Shown: one piece after another, positions 23,699 to 33,405 of the stretch
Position numbering within the stretch: the stretch's first letter is position 1
How the letters are laid out: each line of letters starts with the position of its first letter
Position numbers and translations under genes: made by a program
DNA from: Desulfobacteraceae bacterium
GTDB lineage: Bacteria > Desulfobacterota > Desulfobacteria > Desulfobacterales > Desulfosalsimonadaceae
Length of the DNA: 36,485 nt
NCBI GenBank assembly: GCA_011389515.1
Contig: JAABUA010000033.1
Coordinates: forward strand, 1-36,485
Reading direction: 5' to 3'
The notes under the pieces: model-generated
Databases searched by the model: none
Told to the model about the DNA's origin: nothing
Seen by the model: the letters and a program-made list of their open reading frames with translations, nothing else

Positions 23699-26600
23699 TC
23701 ACCCCATGCGCACCACGACGTCGTATCGCCGCTTTTCATCCGAAAGGGGAATGTCATTCCCGTTCAGGACTTCACCGTCGAGCAGAATCTGTTCGACTCC
23801 GCTGTTGACGCCTTTCGGGTTTAGGACCTGAATGTGATAAACCGACGCGCCATGGCGGTAGGTTATTGTAAATTCGGGCCAGGCCCCGGGGATGCAGGGG
23901 GAGATGCGAAGAAAATTTCCCTGGCGGCGAAATCCCAGAATCGCCTCCAGGCCAAGGCGGTACATCCAGCTCCCTGATCCGGTATACCACGTCCACCCGC
24001 CCCGCCCGTTATGGGGGGGAATGCTGTAGACATCGGCCGCGATGACATAGGGCTCCACCCGGTACCGGGCAATCTTTTCCGAGGTATCCCCGTGGTAGAT
24101 GGGGTTTAACATCTTGAAAAGCGCTTGGCTGAGGTCCCCTTGGCCCAATTCGGCAAAGGCCCATACGGCCCAGATTGCCGCGTGGGTGTACTGCCCCCCG
24201 TTTTCCCGGATGCCCGGGGGATACCCTTTGATGTATCCGGGGTCGCGCGGGGAGGTGTCAAAGGGCGGCGCAAAAAGCCGTATCAGTTGGTCTTCCGGGT
24301 TTACGAGGTGTTTTTCGACCGCTTCCATGGCGCCTTTGGCACGGGAAAAATCCGTCTCTCCGCCCGAAAGAACGGCCCAGGATTGCGCAATAGAGTCGAT
24401 CCGGCACTCGTCGGATGTAGACGAGCCCAGCGGTACGCCGTCATCGTAGAATCCCCGCAAATACCATTCGCCGTCCCAGCCGGACGATTCGATATCACGG
24501 CGCAGTTCCCGGGACATGGCGATAAACGTATCCGCCTGCCCGCCCTGGTCCATCTGCCGGCAGATATCCGAAAAATCAATAAGGGTCGCGCGCAGAAACC
24601 AGCCCAGCCATACACTTTCCCCTTTTCCGCCGATGCCGACCCGGTTCATGCCGTCGTTCCAGTCGCCGGCGCCGATCAGGGGCAGCCCGTGATTTCCCCG
24701 GGTAGCGGCTTTCCGGATGGCCCGCAGGCAATGCTCATAAAGGCTGAAACCTTCGGCGGTGTGCTCATAATGGCCGTATCGTTCCTCCTCTTCGGGTTCG
24801 AGCACATTTGCCTGCAGAAACGGAATCTGCTCCGACAAGACGGAAATATCACCGGTGACTTTCACGTAATGGGCGGTCACATAGGGCAGCCACAGCAAAT
24901 CGTCAGTCATGCGTGTGCGTACCCCGCGTCCGGACGGCGGGTGCCACCAGTGAAGAACGTCGCCTTCTGCGAACTGGTGCCGGGCCGCAAGCAAAAGGTG
25001 CTCCCGGGCGATCTCTGGCCGGTGGTACAAAACACCTGTCGTATCCTGCAGTTGATCCCGGAAACCGAATGCGCCGCTCGATTGGTAAAGCGCCGAGCGC
25101 CCCCAGATGCGGCAGGAAAGATTCTGGTAAACCAGCCATCGGTTCAGCATCAGATCCATGCCTGCATCCGGCGTTTCAACCGTCACGGATCCCAGCAGTT
25201 CATCCCAGAACGACGCTGTCTCCTGCCATGCTGCATCGATGCGCCCCGGTTGCCGGTATTTTGTCACAAGCTGCTGCGCATCTTCCCGGTTTGTGCCTTG
25301 TCCCAACAGAAAGCAGACTTCCTGGACTTCTTCCGGGGCCAGCGTGAGGTGGACCTGGACCGCGCCGCACGGATCGATCCCCGCCGTGGTGTCATTGGCC
25401 AGGCCGATACGTCCGAGAGCAGCCGGACGCCGGTAGTCTCCCATGCGCCCCAGAAACTCGGAGCGGCTGGCGGTAAACCCGTGAAGCGGCCTGTCTGCCG
25501 AGAGAAACGCTACCCTTTCGCTGAATTCGGTATTGTAGGTATTGTGCACAAATAAGGCATGATTTTCGTTGTCATACGACGTTACGATGAAAGGCTGCAT
25601 GCCTTCCCGATCCGGGCCGAGCACCCAGTCCGCATAATAGGTGGCCGTTATCCGGCGCATCCGGCCGCTCATGTTCTCCAGGCGGAGGCAAATGAGCTTG
25701 ACCGGATCTGCAACATGCGTAAAAAGGCGCATTTGCTGACAAATACCATGGCTGCGGTGTTCAAAGACAGTGTAGCCGGCACCGTGTCGGATCAGATGTG
25801 GCTCGGGTTCTCCGGCCGGCAGCGGTGTCGGCGACCATATCTCCGCTGTTTCTTCATCGCGCAAATAAATGGCCTCTCCCGGGGGGTCGGAGACAGGGTC
25901 ATTGTGCCATGGGGTCAGCCGGTTTTCGCCGCTGTTAACCGCCCAGGTATTGCCGGATCCGCTCTCCGAGATTGTAAAGCCGAATGCCGGATTGGCGATC
26001 ACATTGATCCAGGGGGCGGGGGGCATCTGCCCGGGGGCCAGGTAAATGACGTATTCGCGCCCGTCCGGGGAGAATCCGCCCAGCCCGTTGTCAAACTGAA
26101 GGTCGGCCGGTCGTGGAAGCGGTGGTGTCGACGCCGGCTTTTCGGCCGGGGCGGGTACCGGGATGAAGTCCGGAAGCGGCGGTGTCGGTGACGTGTCAAT
26201 ACCGGCCAGCTGATCGGCCAGCGGCCCTTTATCCGCGTCCAGGATCCCCCTTGCTGCGGTGTCCAGCAAAATGCGATCTGCTTCTTCCATCTGATCGGCA
26301 TTCAAAAGAAAGATGCCGCCGCTCCGGTTCAGACACTCCTCGCTGTTGTTGCGCTGCAAAAGACGATGCAGCTGCCCCTGCAGTTCCTGGGCATATCCGC
26401 TTTCCTTCATGTTGACAATGACCAGATCGATTTTGAAACGGTGGTTGCGCCAGTAAGCATGGGCCCGAAGCAGCTCCTGGACAACTGCCGTTCCCTCCTG
26501 GCCGGAGATGCGGACCAGTAGGATGGGATTGTCACCGGATATGGCATGGGGCCACAGCCCCGGCTGCCCTCTGGTATTGGCCGCCAATATTTTCGGATCG

Positions 26601-29600
26601 GCCCGCAGAGCCTTGTGCGGATAGAGCATAACCGAAAGAAGCTGCTGCATGGAGGCCAACTCCGGACTCGAAAGCGCCAGCTGCCGGAGTTCCGCTCGGG
26701 TCTTCGTTTTTGCCGCCGAAAAGGCCCGGTCCACTCTTGATAGCTTCCGGCAGCGTTTGGCGGTTTCCATGGCCAGCTCCTGTGCGTTTGCAGCCAGGGT
26801 AAACCATGCGATCTGGATTTTCTGATTCGGTTTCAGTTCGATCTCCTGGCCCAGAGACATGATCGGATCAAGTGCTGCTTCGCTGCTTTGTCCTGCTCCG
26901 GTCTTGCTCTGTCCGGGCCAGATGGGATCGCGGACCGTCCGTCCCCTTCCCAGAAACCGAAGGCGGTTGGTCTCATGGGCGCCTGTGGCGGCTGTGCCTT
27001 CCGGGAGGATAAGACCGTGGATCAAAAAAATCGGGGACTCGTCCGCCGAGCGTGGGCGGCGCCGAAAGAAAAGCCCGTTTATTTCTTCCAGGAACCGGCT
27101 TTCAATAAACAGTTTGTTAAAAGCGGGATGGCGCCGGTCGACCTCCGGCGGGGCCAGGACCACCTCCCCGTAGCTGGCGGCAAACAAACGGCGTGTTCGA
27201 TGCCCCTGATTGGTGATGGTGAGCCGGCGAATTTCCATGGCATCCTCCGGCGGTACGGTGATTTCGGTGTGAAGGACAATGTCTTGAAATTCCGTTCGAA
27301 AGTCGGCTTTATGGGGCGAAAAATGGGCCTCGGACTTCCTTGGCGCCTTTCCGACGGGCTGATACGTGGTCGACCAGAGCTCACCGCTCTCCTGGTCGCA
27401 TACATAGATATAGGTCCCCTGGTTGTCGAGGGTGGTGTCGGCACGCCACCGGGTCACAGCGGTTTTCTCCCACATGCTGAAACCGCTTCCGGCGCTGGTG
27501 ATAAATAATCTGTAATGGCTGTTGGAAAGCAGGTGGACATGTGGAAAAGGGGTGTGGACCCGTGCAGGCCAGGAATTCATTTCGATTTCCGGCTTTTCCG
27601 ACCGGCGCCCAACGGCCGCCATTTCCGGAAGTTTTTCAAGCGGCGCTTGATTCGACGGTTTCTCCTGCAGCAGCAGCTCGGTGCTTTGAATCCGGGAATC
27701 ACTGTGGAAGCGGTTGATCATCTTGCCATCGGTGAGATAATTGGCCAGAGACAGCAAAATCATGCCCTGGTGATGGCTGTAAAAGGAGCGGATGACGGCC
27801 TGCTTTTCTCCCATGGAAAGCCGAGACGGCGTGTAGTCCAGTGCCTCGTAGAAGCCGTAAGTACCTAAAGCATTTTGTTTGGTGAGAGCGGCAATATTGT
27901 CCACGACGGCCCGGGGCCGGATTGTCAGCGCCAGAAGGGACGCGTAGGGGGCGATGACCAGATCCTCTTCCAGCCCTCTTTTGAATCCCAGCTCCGGCAC
28001 CCCGAAGGCCTGGTATTGGTAGTGCATATCGGCGTTGAACCGGTAATACGCGGACTCAGAAATACCCCACGGTACTTTTTTCTGCTTTCCGAAAGCGATC
28101 TGGCGGGCCACTGCGGCCTGGGCGCTTTGTCCCAGAAGGGAGAATGCGTTCTCCCGCATCAGCAGGACGGGCATGAGGTATTCAAACATGCTTCCGCTCC
28201 AGGAAAGCAGGTATCGTGTGTTATCCACCTGGGACATCGGCCGGGAAAGATGCAGCCAGTGGCTCTGGGGGACATCTCCCTTGGCGATGGCCACCAGACT
28301 TGCGATACGCGCTTCAGAAGCCATCAGATCATAGTGATTGTTATCCATGGCGCCTGCATCCACGTTGTAGCCGATCTGAAAAAGCTGCCGCCGGGGATTG
28401 AACAGAAACGTGAAATCCATGGCCGCCACCATTGCTTCCGCCTGCCGACTGATTTCCCTGAAATCCGACAGAATATATCGGGCGTTTTCCTGCGCCGACA
28501 GGAGGCTTTCTTTCAGTTGCGCGCACCACGCCAAGGCTTCGCTGCGCTCCTCTGCAGCCGGCATGGCGTTCAATACATTTTGCAGACGGGCAAGGCGCTC
28601 CAGAGCTGCCCCGCAAATAGTCTCTACCTCATTGATCGTCGGCATAAGCGGAAGCGAGCCCTTTAGCCCATTCCATTCTTCGGCTGCCGGGGTATTGGCG
28701 GTCTGGAACAGCGCAGGTATCTTATCGAGCATCGAAAGCCAGGGTGTGAGTCTCAAAAGTTCCCGCCGCGCATTGTGCAACTGGTAGTGAATTCGCTGTG
28801 TCCATAGGCGCAGGCTGTTTAAGTCGGCTGCTTTCAGGAGATGTCCTTTGGTTTCCACCATGTCGGCCAGGCGCCGGTCCAGTTCCGGCAAGTCATCTTC
28901 CTCCATTTGATGCAGAAGGGATATCCACTGTTTTGGTTCGTCCTGAACGGCCAATACATGTTTTCGGATATTGTCCCACTGGGATTTCACCGGGCTGACC
29001 GCCTCGTAGGCGCCTTTTTTAAAATGCGCCACGATTTCGTCGAGTACATCAAGGGTGTCGAGAAGGCCCTGGTACCGCTGCCAACGCAATATCGTGGCAT
29101 TCTGCAAACCAGCTAATCCCTGGCGAAGCGTCAGGAGGCATGCGGCTATGTTCCCGCTGTCAACCGCGGAAACATATCGGGGCTGAAGAGGCTGAAGGCT
29201 GCGGGTTTCATACCAATTGAGAAAATGACCCCGATGTCGCTCCAGTTTTTCCATTGCGTCAATGGTGTTGCGTAAACGGGCGGAGAGCAGGGGGAGGCCG
29301 ATATATCCCAGGTCATACGCCGACAGGGTAGACAGCAGCAAAAGCCCGATATTTGTTGGAGAGGTGCGGTGCGCAACAAGCCCCAGAGGCGATTCCTGAA
29401 AATGATCCGGCGGGAGCCAGTAATCTTCAGGGCCCACAAACTGTTCGAAAAAAAACCAGGTGCGCCGGGCAAGACGGCGAAGCTGGTAGCGCTGACCGAT
29501 TTCCAGAAACTCCTGCTCTATCTCTGCGGGCCGGCTGATCCGGTAGGCGATGTATGGAGAGAGAATCCAGGCAATCAGCAGCGGCGTGGCGCTGAAAAAA

Positions 29601-32197
29601 GCCGTGACATTAAAGACGCTCAGCAGGAAGGCAATACCTGCGGCAACCACCGGGGCGCCCCACATTCGCTGCCAGAACCACCCCGATTTGTCTTTGTTCT
29701 CAAAAACCCGGGCGGTACTGGCCGAGGTCGTCCACTCCAGTAGCCGCTTGTGCGAAACCCAAAGCCGGTAGAGCGTCCTGAAGACGGCATCCATTGTAAG
29801 CAGGGCTTCATAGGGTAGAAATGCCAGCATCAGCAGCCAACGGGAGCCCGACAGCCGAAAGCAGGCCGCAATATCCCGCAGGGATGTCCGATCCCGAAAT
29901 TGAGAGGGCAGTTGTGTTATTGCCTGAAGTACCAACGGAACGGCCGACAACAGCAGGGCTGCCAGTGTCCAGATAATGACCGGCCCGGGAAACAAAAGCC
30001 ATGCGGCGATGAGCAGAACCAGCATTGCCGGCTGAAACAGGCTTCTGATCAGGTTGTCGAGTATTTTCCAGCAGCCGATCAGCGAAATCCGGTAGGGACT
30101 GGCAATGACTTCGGGATGGGGTTTGCGGAACAAAAGCCAGGGCAGAAGCTGCCAGTCCCCCCGAACCCATCGATGCAGCCGGCGCGCATACACCGGGTAG
30201 CTGGGAGGGTATTCTTCGAGTAAAACAATATCGGTCACCAGACCGACCCGGACATGAATGCCTTCGAAGAGGTCATGACTCAACAATGCGTTATCCGGAA
30301 CCCGCCGGAAAAGGATACGTTTAAAGGCGGCAATATCATAGATGCCCTTGCCCGTGTAGATGCCTTCTCCGAAAAGGTCCTGGTAAACGTCCGACGCCGC
30401 GGTGGAATACAGATCCAATCCGCTGCTTCCGCAAAAAATTCTGGAAAAAAGGCATCGGTTTGCACTGACCGGATGAATTTCCGTTCTCGGCTGAAGGACC
30501 GTATATCCCGAGATGCCTTCGCCCGTTTGTGAATTGAAGCGCACGCGGTTTAAGGGGTGCGCCAGGGTTCCGATCAGACGATGGGCTGTTTCGCGCGGCA
30601 GCAGGGTATCGGCATCCAGGGTGATGACATAGCGTATATCCGACAAGGCGGCCATATCCCCGATCCGGACGATATAGGAAGTAGTTTCGTCACCGCTGAC
30701 CAGGCGGTTGAATTCATCGAGCTTTCCTCTTTTGCGCTCCCATCCCATCCATTGGTTTTCTTTTGGATTCCACAGTCGTTCCCGATGAAAAAGAAAAAAG
30801 GGCGAATGCCCTGTGTCTTCTCCGGGGGATGCCCCGTAGCGCTGGTTGAGGCGTTCGGTGCCGGTGATGGCCCTTGCGATCAGCTCCCGGTCCTGGGGGA
30901 TCTCTTTTTTGGGCGCATCAACCACGTCGGTCAGCAGCGCAAAAAAGAGGTGGGGATCGGTATTGCCCAGATAGTGGCGTTCCAACTGGCGAAGCAGCGC
31001 GTCGATCTCATCGGTATCGCTCAACAGCGTCGGGATCACCACGATAGTGCGGCAATCGGCAGGAATGCCATTTTTAAAGTTGAGTTTCGGCAGCACCCGG
31101 GGGGAGATGACACGGGTAAGGGCCCAATTCGCGAGGGTGCCGGCGGCGGTGACAACGGGGATCAGGGAAAAAACCGAAATCAGGAACAATTGGAGAGTCG
31201 CGGCACCGGCGCTATACCCGTAACCGATGAGCAGGAGCAGAATGGACAGGGCCAGGATTCCGATTGTCCCCAAATAGACCAGGGTCGGACGATTCAGGAG
31301 CCATCGCTTCAGAGAAGCCCCTGCGGCGGGCCGGAATCCCAGTTGCGCTTCGAGCCGGGCACGCCCCGCGTCCATGAGATAATAACCGACATGACTGTAG
31401 TGATCCGTTTCGGATGGATTTTTGATGCCGCCTTGTTGCGCGAGCCGGACCGCCTCCCGGGCCACTTCCGTTTCGCTGTAAGAAATTTCCCCCGCAAGCG
31501 CTTCAACGGCTTTCCGGTACCTGTCCCTGGATTCAAAATCCATGAGACCATAGGCTGCTGATGGATCTTGCCTCAGGATCTGCTCCACAATGGAAACCTG
31601 TTCAAAAAAATCTTTCCAATTCTCGGTCTCCAGGTTGCGCAGGCTCTGAATCGAGAGGGCGACCATGGCCTCGTCGGAAATCATTTCCAGGCCGTGCAGG
31701 TCCGCCGGGGTAAGGTCTTCGGCAGGTTCCTGTGGTTCCAGAAGATTTTCCGCCGCATGCGTAAGATAGTCGAGAACACCCAACCGCAGCATCACCGGAA
31801 GCGCCCAGAGTTCACCGATGTCTAAAATCGTGGATTGCTGATAAATCGAGATAAAGTCCTTCAACTGATCGGTTTTCAGATCCGCCTGACATGCCTGGAT
31901 GGCTTCCAGGGCGACCCCGTAGATGCGGGGTTTGCCCCGGAGCGCAGAAGTGCTTAACTTGGGCAGTTGACGGTAGAATTGTACCGGCATATCCTCCTGA
32001 ATATTACGCCAGGCCTCCTGAACGATGTGGAAGTTGTCCAGAAGCCATTCGGATGCGGGAGACTGGGTGAACTCCTTCCCGACTTGCCGGGCGAAATGCC
32101 GGTAGACTCTCCAAAGCACTCTTTTTTGTTCGTGTAAGCGATTCTTGAGCCAGGCGGGATTGCTTGTCAGGCCGATGACGGAGCGTTTCAGCAACAT
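23699..32197 (-). CDS. ndvB: Cyclic beta-1,2-glucan synthase
   Basis: The product has 2832 residues, the usual length for NdvB/ChvB/Cgs. It makes cyclic beta-1,2-glucan, an osmoregulated periplasmic glucan, from UDP-glucose in the inner membrane. After a soluble N-terminus, membrane segments lie at about residues 303-365 and 700-880. Between them a GT84-type transferase shows DADTLLP (about 529) and HRWVRGDW (about 672). A glycoamylase-like region (about 1200-1500, with GFYEALDYTP) is followed by two GH94-related parts, the second with GAGDWNDGMN (about 2505), the phosphorylase module that sets ring size. The start follows the stop of the stress protein gene by one base, with AAGGGGC upstream, so translation is probably coupled. 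Confidence 0.97.
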   Translation of the reverse strand: MLLKRSVIGLTSNPAWLKNRLHEQKRVLWRVYRHFARQVGKEFTQSPASEWLLDNFHIVQEAWRNIQEDMPVQFYRQLPKLSTSALRGKPRIYGVALEAIQACQADLKTDQLKDFISIYQQSTILDIGELWALPVMLRLGVLDYLTHAAENLLEPQEPAEDLTPADLHGLEMISDEAMVALSIQSLRNLETENWKDFFEQVSIVEQILRQDPSAAYGLMDFESRDRYRKAVEALAGEISYSETEVAREAVRLAQQGGIKNPSETDHYSHVGYYLMDAGRARLEAQLGFRPAAGASLKRWLLNRPTLVYLGTIGILALSILLLLIGYGYSAGAATLQLFLISVFSLIPVVTAAGTLANWALTRVISPRVLPKLNFKNGIPADCRTIVVIPTLLSDTDEIDALLRQLERHYLGNTDPHLFFALLTDVVDAPKKEIPQDRELIARAITGTERLNQRYGASPGEDTGHSPFFLFHRERLWNPKENQWMGWERKRGKLDEFNRLVSGDETTSYIVRIGDMAALSDIRYVITLDADTLLPRETAHRLIGTLAHPLNRVRFNSQTGEGISGYTVLQPRTEIHPVSANRCLFSRIFCGSSGLDLYSTAASDVYQDLFGEGIYTGKGIYDIAAFKRILFRRVPDNALLSHDLFEGIHVRVGLVTDIVLLEEYPPSYPVYARRLHRWVRGDWQLLPWLLFRKPHPEVIASPYRISLIGCWKILDNLIRSLFQPAMLVLLIAAWLLFPGPVIIWTLAALLLSAVPLVLQAITQLPSQFRDRTSLRDIAACFRLSGSRWLLMLAFLPYEALLTMDAVFRTLYRLWVSHKRLLEWTTSASTARVFENKDKSGWFWQRMWGAPVVAAGIAFLLSVFNVTAFFSATPLLIAWILSPYIAYRISRPAEIEQEFLEIGQRYQLRRLARRTWFFFEQFVGPEDYWLPPDHFQESPLGLVAHRTSPTNIGLLLLSTLSAYDLGYIGLPLLSARLRNTIDAMEKLERHRGHFLNWYETRSLQPLQPRYVSAVDSGNIAACLLTLRQGLAGLQNATILRWQRYQGLLDTLDVLDEIVAHFKKGAYEAVSPVKSQWDNIRKHVLAVQDEPKQWISLLHQMEEDDLPELDRRLADMVETKGHLLKAADLNSLRLWTQRIHYQLHNARRELLRLTPWLSMLDKIPALFQTANTPAAEEWNGLKGSLPLMPTINEVETICGAALERLARLQNVLNAMPAAEERSEALAWCAQLKESLLSAQENARYILSDFREISRQAEAMVAAMDFTFLFNPRRQLFQIGYNVDAGAMDNNHYDLMASEARIASLVAIAKGDVPQSHWLHLSRPMSQVDNTRYLLSWSGSMFEYLMPVLLMRENAFSLLGQSAQAAVARQIAFGKQKKVPWGISESAYYRFNADMHYQYQAFGVPELGFKRGLEEDLVIAPYASLLALTIRPRAVVDNIAALTKQNALGTYGFYEALDYTPSRLSMGEKQAVIRSFYSHHQGMILLSLANYLTDGKMINRFHSDSRIQSTELLLQEKPSNQAPLEKLPEMAAVGRRSEKPEIEMNSWPARVHTPFPHVHLLSNSHYRLFITSAGSGFSMWEKTAVTRWRADTTLDNQGTYIYVCDQESGELWSTTYQPVGKAPRKSEAHFSPHKADFRTEFQDIVLHTEITVPPEDAMEIRRLTITNQGHRTRRLFAASYGEVVLAPPEVDRRHPAFNKLFIESRFLEEINGLFFRRRPRSADESPIFLIHGLILPEGTAATGAHETNRLRFLGRGRTVRDPIWPGQSKTGAGQSSEAALDPIMSLGQEIELKPNQKIQIAWFTLAANAQELAMETAKRCRKLSRVDRAFSAAKTKTRAELRQLALSSPELASMQQLLSVMLYPHKALRADPKILAANTRGQPGLWPHAISGDNPILLVRISGQEGTAVVQELLRAHAYWRNHRFKIDLVIVNMKESGYAQELQGQLHRLLQRNNSEECLNRSGGIFLLNADQMEEADRILLDTAARGILDADKGPLADQLAGIDTSPTPPLPDFIPVPAPAEKPASTPPLPRPADLQFDNGLGGFSPDGREYVIYLAPGQMPPAPWINVIANPAFGFTISESGSGNTWAVNSGENRLTPWHNDPVSDPPGEAIYLRDEETAEIWSPTPLPAGEPEPHLIRHGAGYTVFEHRSHGICQQMRLFTHVADPVKLICLRLENMSGRMRRITATYYADWVLGPDREGMQPFIVTSYDNENHALFVHNTYNTEFSERVAFLSADRPLHGFTASRSEFLGRMGDYRRPAALGRIGLANDTTAGIDPCGAVQVHLTLAPEEVQEVCFLLGQGTNREDAQQLVTKYRQPGRIDAAWQETASFWDELLGSVTVETPDAGMDLMLNRWLVYQNLSCRIWGRSALYQSSGAFGFRDQLQDTTGVLYHRPEIAREHLLLAARHQFAEGDVLHWWHPPSGRGVRTRMTDDLLWLPYVTAHYVKVTGDISVLSEQIPFLQANVLEPEEEERYGHYEHTAEGFSLYEHCLRAIRKAATRGNHGLPLIGAGDWNDGMNRVGIGGKGESVWLGWFLRATLIDFSDICRQMDQGGQADTFIAMSRELRRDIESSGWDGEWYLRGFYDDGVPLGSSTSDECRIDSIAQSWAVLSGGETDFSRAKGAMEAVEKHLVNPEDQLIRLFAPPFDTSPRDPGYIKGYPPGIRENGGQYTHAAIWAVWAFAELGQGDLSQALFKMLNPIYHGDTSEKIARYRVEPYVIAADVYSIPPHNGRGGWTWYTGSGSWMYRLGLEAILGFRRQGNFLRISPCIPGAWPEFTITYRHGASVYHIQVLNPKGVNSGVEQILLDGEVLNGNDIPLSDEKRRYDVVVRMG

Positions 32198-32198
32198 C

Positions 32199-33158
32199 TT
32201 AGTGCCCCTTTTTTTCAGCAGCCGCTGCTTCCGCCTCGGTCGGCTCTATTTTGTCGCGGGGGAAATCCTGCACGAGAAGCAGCGGTGTGGTGCCATAGGC
32301 GATAAAGGTATGTGCGATACTCCCGAAGGTCCATCTCGATTTTCCGGAATAGCCGTGGGCGCTCAAGACCACCAGGTCCGCCTTTTGCTCCCGTACCAGT
32401 TCATGGATCCGGAGGACTGCATCGTCGGATGTTTCCACAAGGGTACGGGCTTCAACAGGCAAACGGGGCAGAACCGTCTCAAAATGTTTTTCCATCTCTT
32501 CACGGTTGCGCTCCACCAAACGGTTCAACAATTCCGCATCTTCCTGCGTCAGTTGCGTCCAGCGCGGCATTTCAGGCATGTTCACCACATGGGCCAGAAT
32601 GAGTTCTGCATTGTGGGCGTGGGCCAGGGTGGCTGCCGGAGGCAGGGCAAATTCAGATCTTTTTGAACCATCGAGAGGGACCAGTATACAGCTGAAGCGA
32701 AACGGGGCGGACGGATCTTTTTCCCCATAGTGGTATGCCCGAACAATCATGATCGAGATTCGTGCGCGTAAGATGATTTTCTGGAACACGCTGCCGGCAC
32801 TCCACCCGCTCAGGCCGCTTCTGCCGTGACTGCTGACCACCATCAGATCGATGTCTTTTTCCTGGATTGTTTCTATGATGCGCTGGGCCGGATGTCCCTC
32901 CTTTACCATAAAATCCGCCACGATGCCCTCTGCTTCGAACCGGGACCCCAATTCTGTCAGATAGGTGGTGGCCTCTCTTTTATACATGCTCCATTCCAGC
33001 GGATCGATGGACTGCAAACACTCAGCGTTTTCCGTTTTTTCCAGAACCCGCAACAGCGTGACACGTGCACCGAACGACCGGCCAAACGCCATGGCGCAGG
33101 AAACGGCGCATTCGGCAAGGCTGGAGCCGTCCAGCGGGATGAGGATGTGCCGAAACAT
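32199..33158 (-). CDS. Tandem universal stress protein (two UspA domains)
   Basis: The product has 319 residues in two UspA domains, about 1-148 and 160-305. Each has the nucleotide-binding G-2x-G-9x-G-S/T pattern: GRSGLSGWSAGSV in the first and GYSGKSRWTFGSI in the second. The N-termini are FRHILIPLDGSS and FSCILVPLDGSK. The C-terminus is a charged tail. AAGGAG lies before the ATG. The stop and the glucan synthase start are separated by one base, so the two form a tight operon. Role: a stress-induced ATP-binding protein, cytoplasmic; the coupling hints at a link to the osmotic response. Confidence 0.95.
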   Translation of the reverse strand: MFRHILIPLDGSSLAECAVSCAMAFGRSFGARVTLLRVLEKTENAECLQSIDPLEWSMYKREATTYLTELGSRFEAEGIVADFMVKEGHPAQRIIETIQEKDIDLMVVSSHGRSGLSGWSAGSVFQKIILRARISIMIVRAYHYGEKDPSAPFRFSCILVPLDGSKRSEFALPPAATLAHAHNAELILAHVVNMPEMPRWTQLTQEDAELLNRLVERNREEMEKHFETVLPRLPVEARTLVETSDDAVLRIHELVREQKADLVVLSAHGYSGKSRWTFGSIAHTFIAYGTTPLLLVQDFPRDKIEPTEAEAAAAEKKGH

Positions 33159-33199
33159 TACCCTTCTCCTTTTTGGTTGTTCTTTTATTAAGGATGGAA

Positions 33200-33272
33200 G
33201 CCCGATATCGGGCGTTGCGCTTTATCTTTCTGAATTGGCGCGCCTTGATCTTGCATTTTTAACAAAGCCGTA
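33200..33272. repeat. Palindrome and MITE-like end
   Basis: GCCCGATATCGGGC at 33200-33213 is a perfect 14-bp palindrome. The segment 33238-33272 (GCGCGCCTTGATCTTGCATT, then TTTAACAAAGCCG) resembles 21385-21420 and the end of 15338-15490. It lies in the 247-base gap before the stress protein gene; no promoter motif of the sigma-54-like class is seen there. Confidence 0.5.
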
Positions 33273-33405
33273 AAAATTGGTTTGTAACAAAAAGAATAAC
33301 GATTCGTTTCAGCTTGTCGACAGGGCTTTGTCACATTCTTTTGTAAGACGGAGGGCACATGCGTTAATGATCATGCCTGATTGCATACAATTACCATGCC
33401 TTGTT

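Noticed and set aside
24125..25555. A 476-codon open frame on the plus strand
   Set aside because: It lies wholly antisense to the glucan synthase gene, whose motifs are unmistakable; open antisense frames are expected in GC-rich coding sequence. Other plus-strand frames in 23800-32100 were rejected for the same reason.
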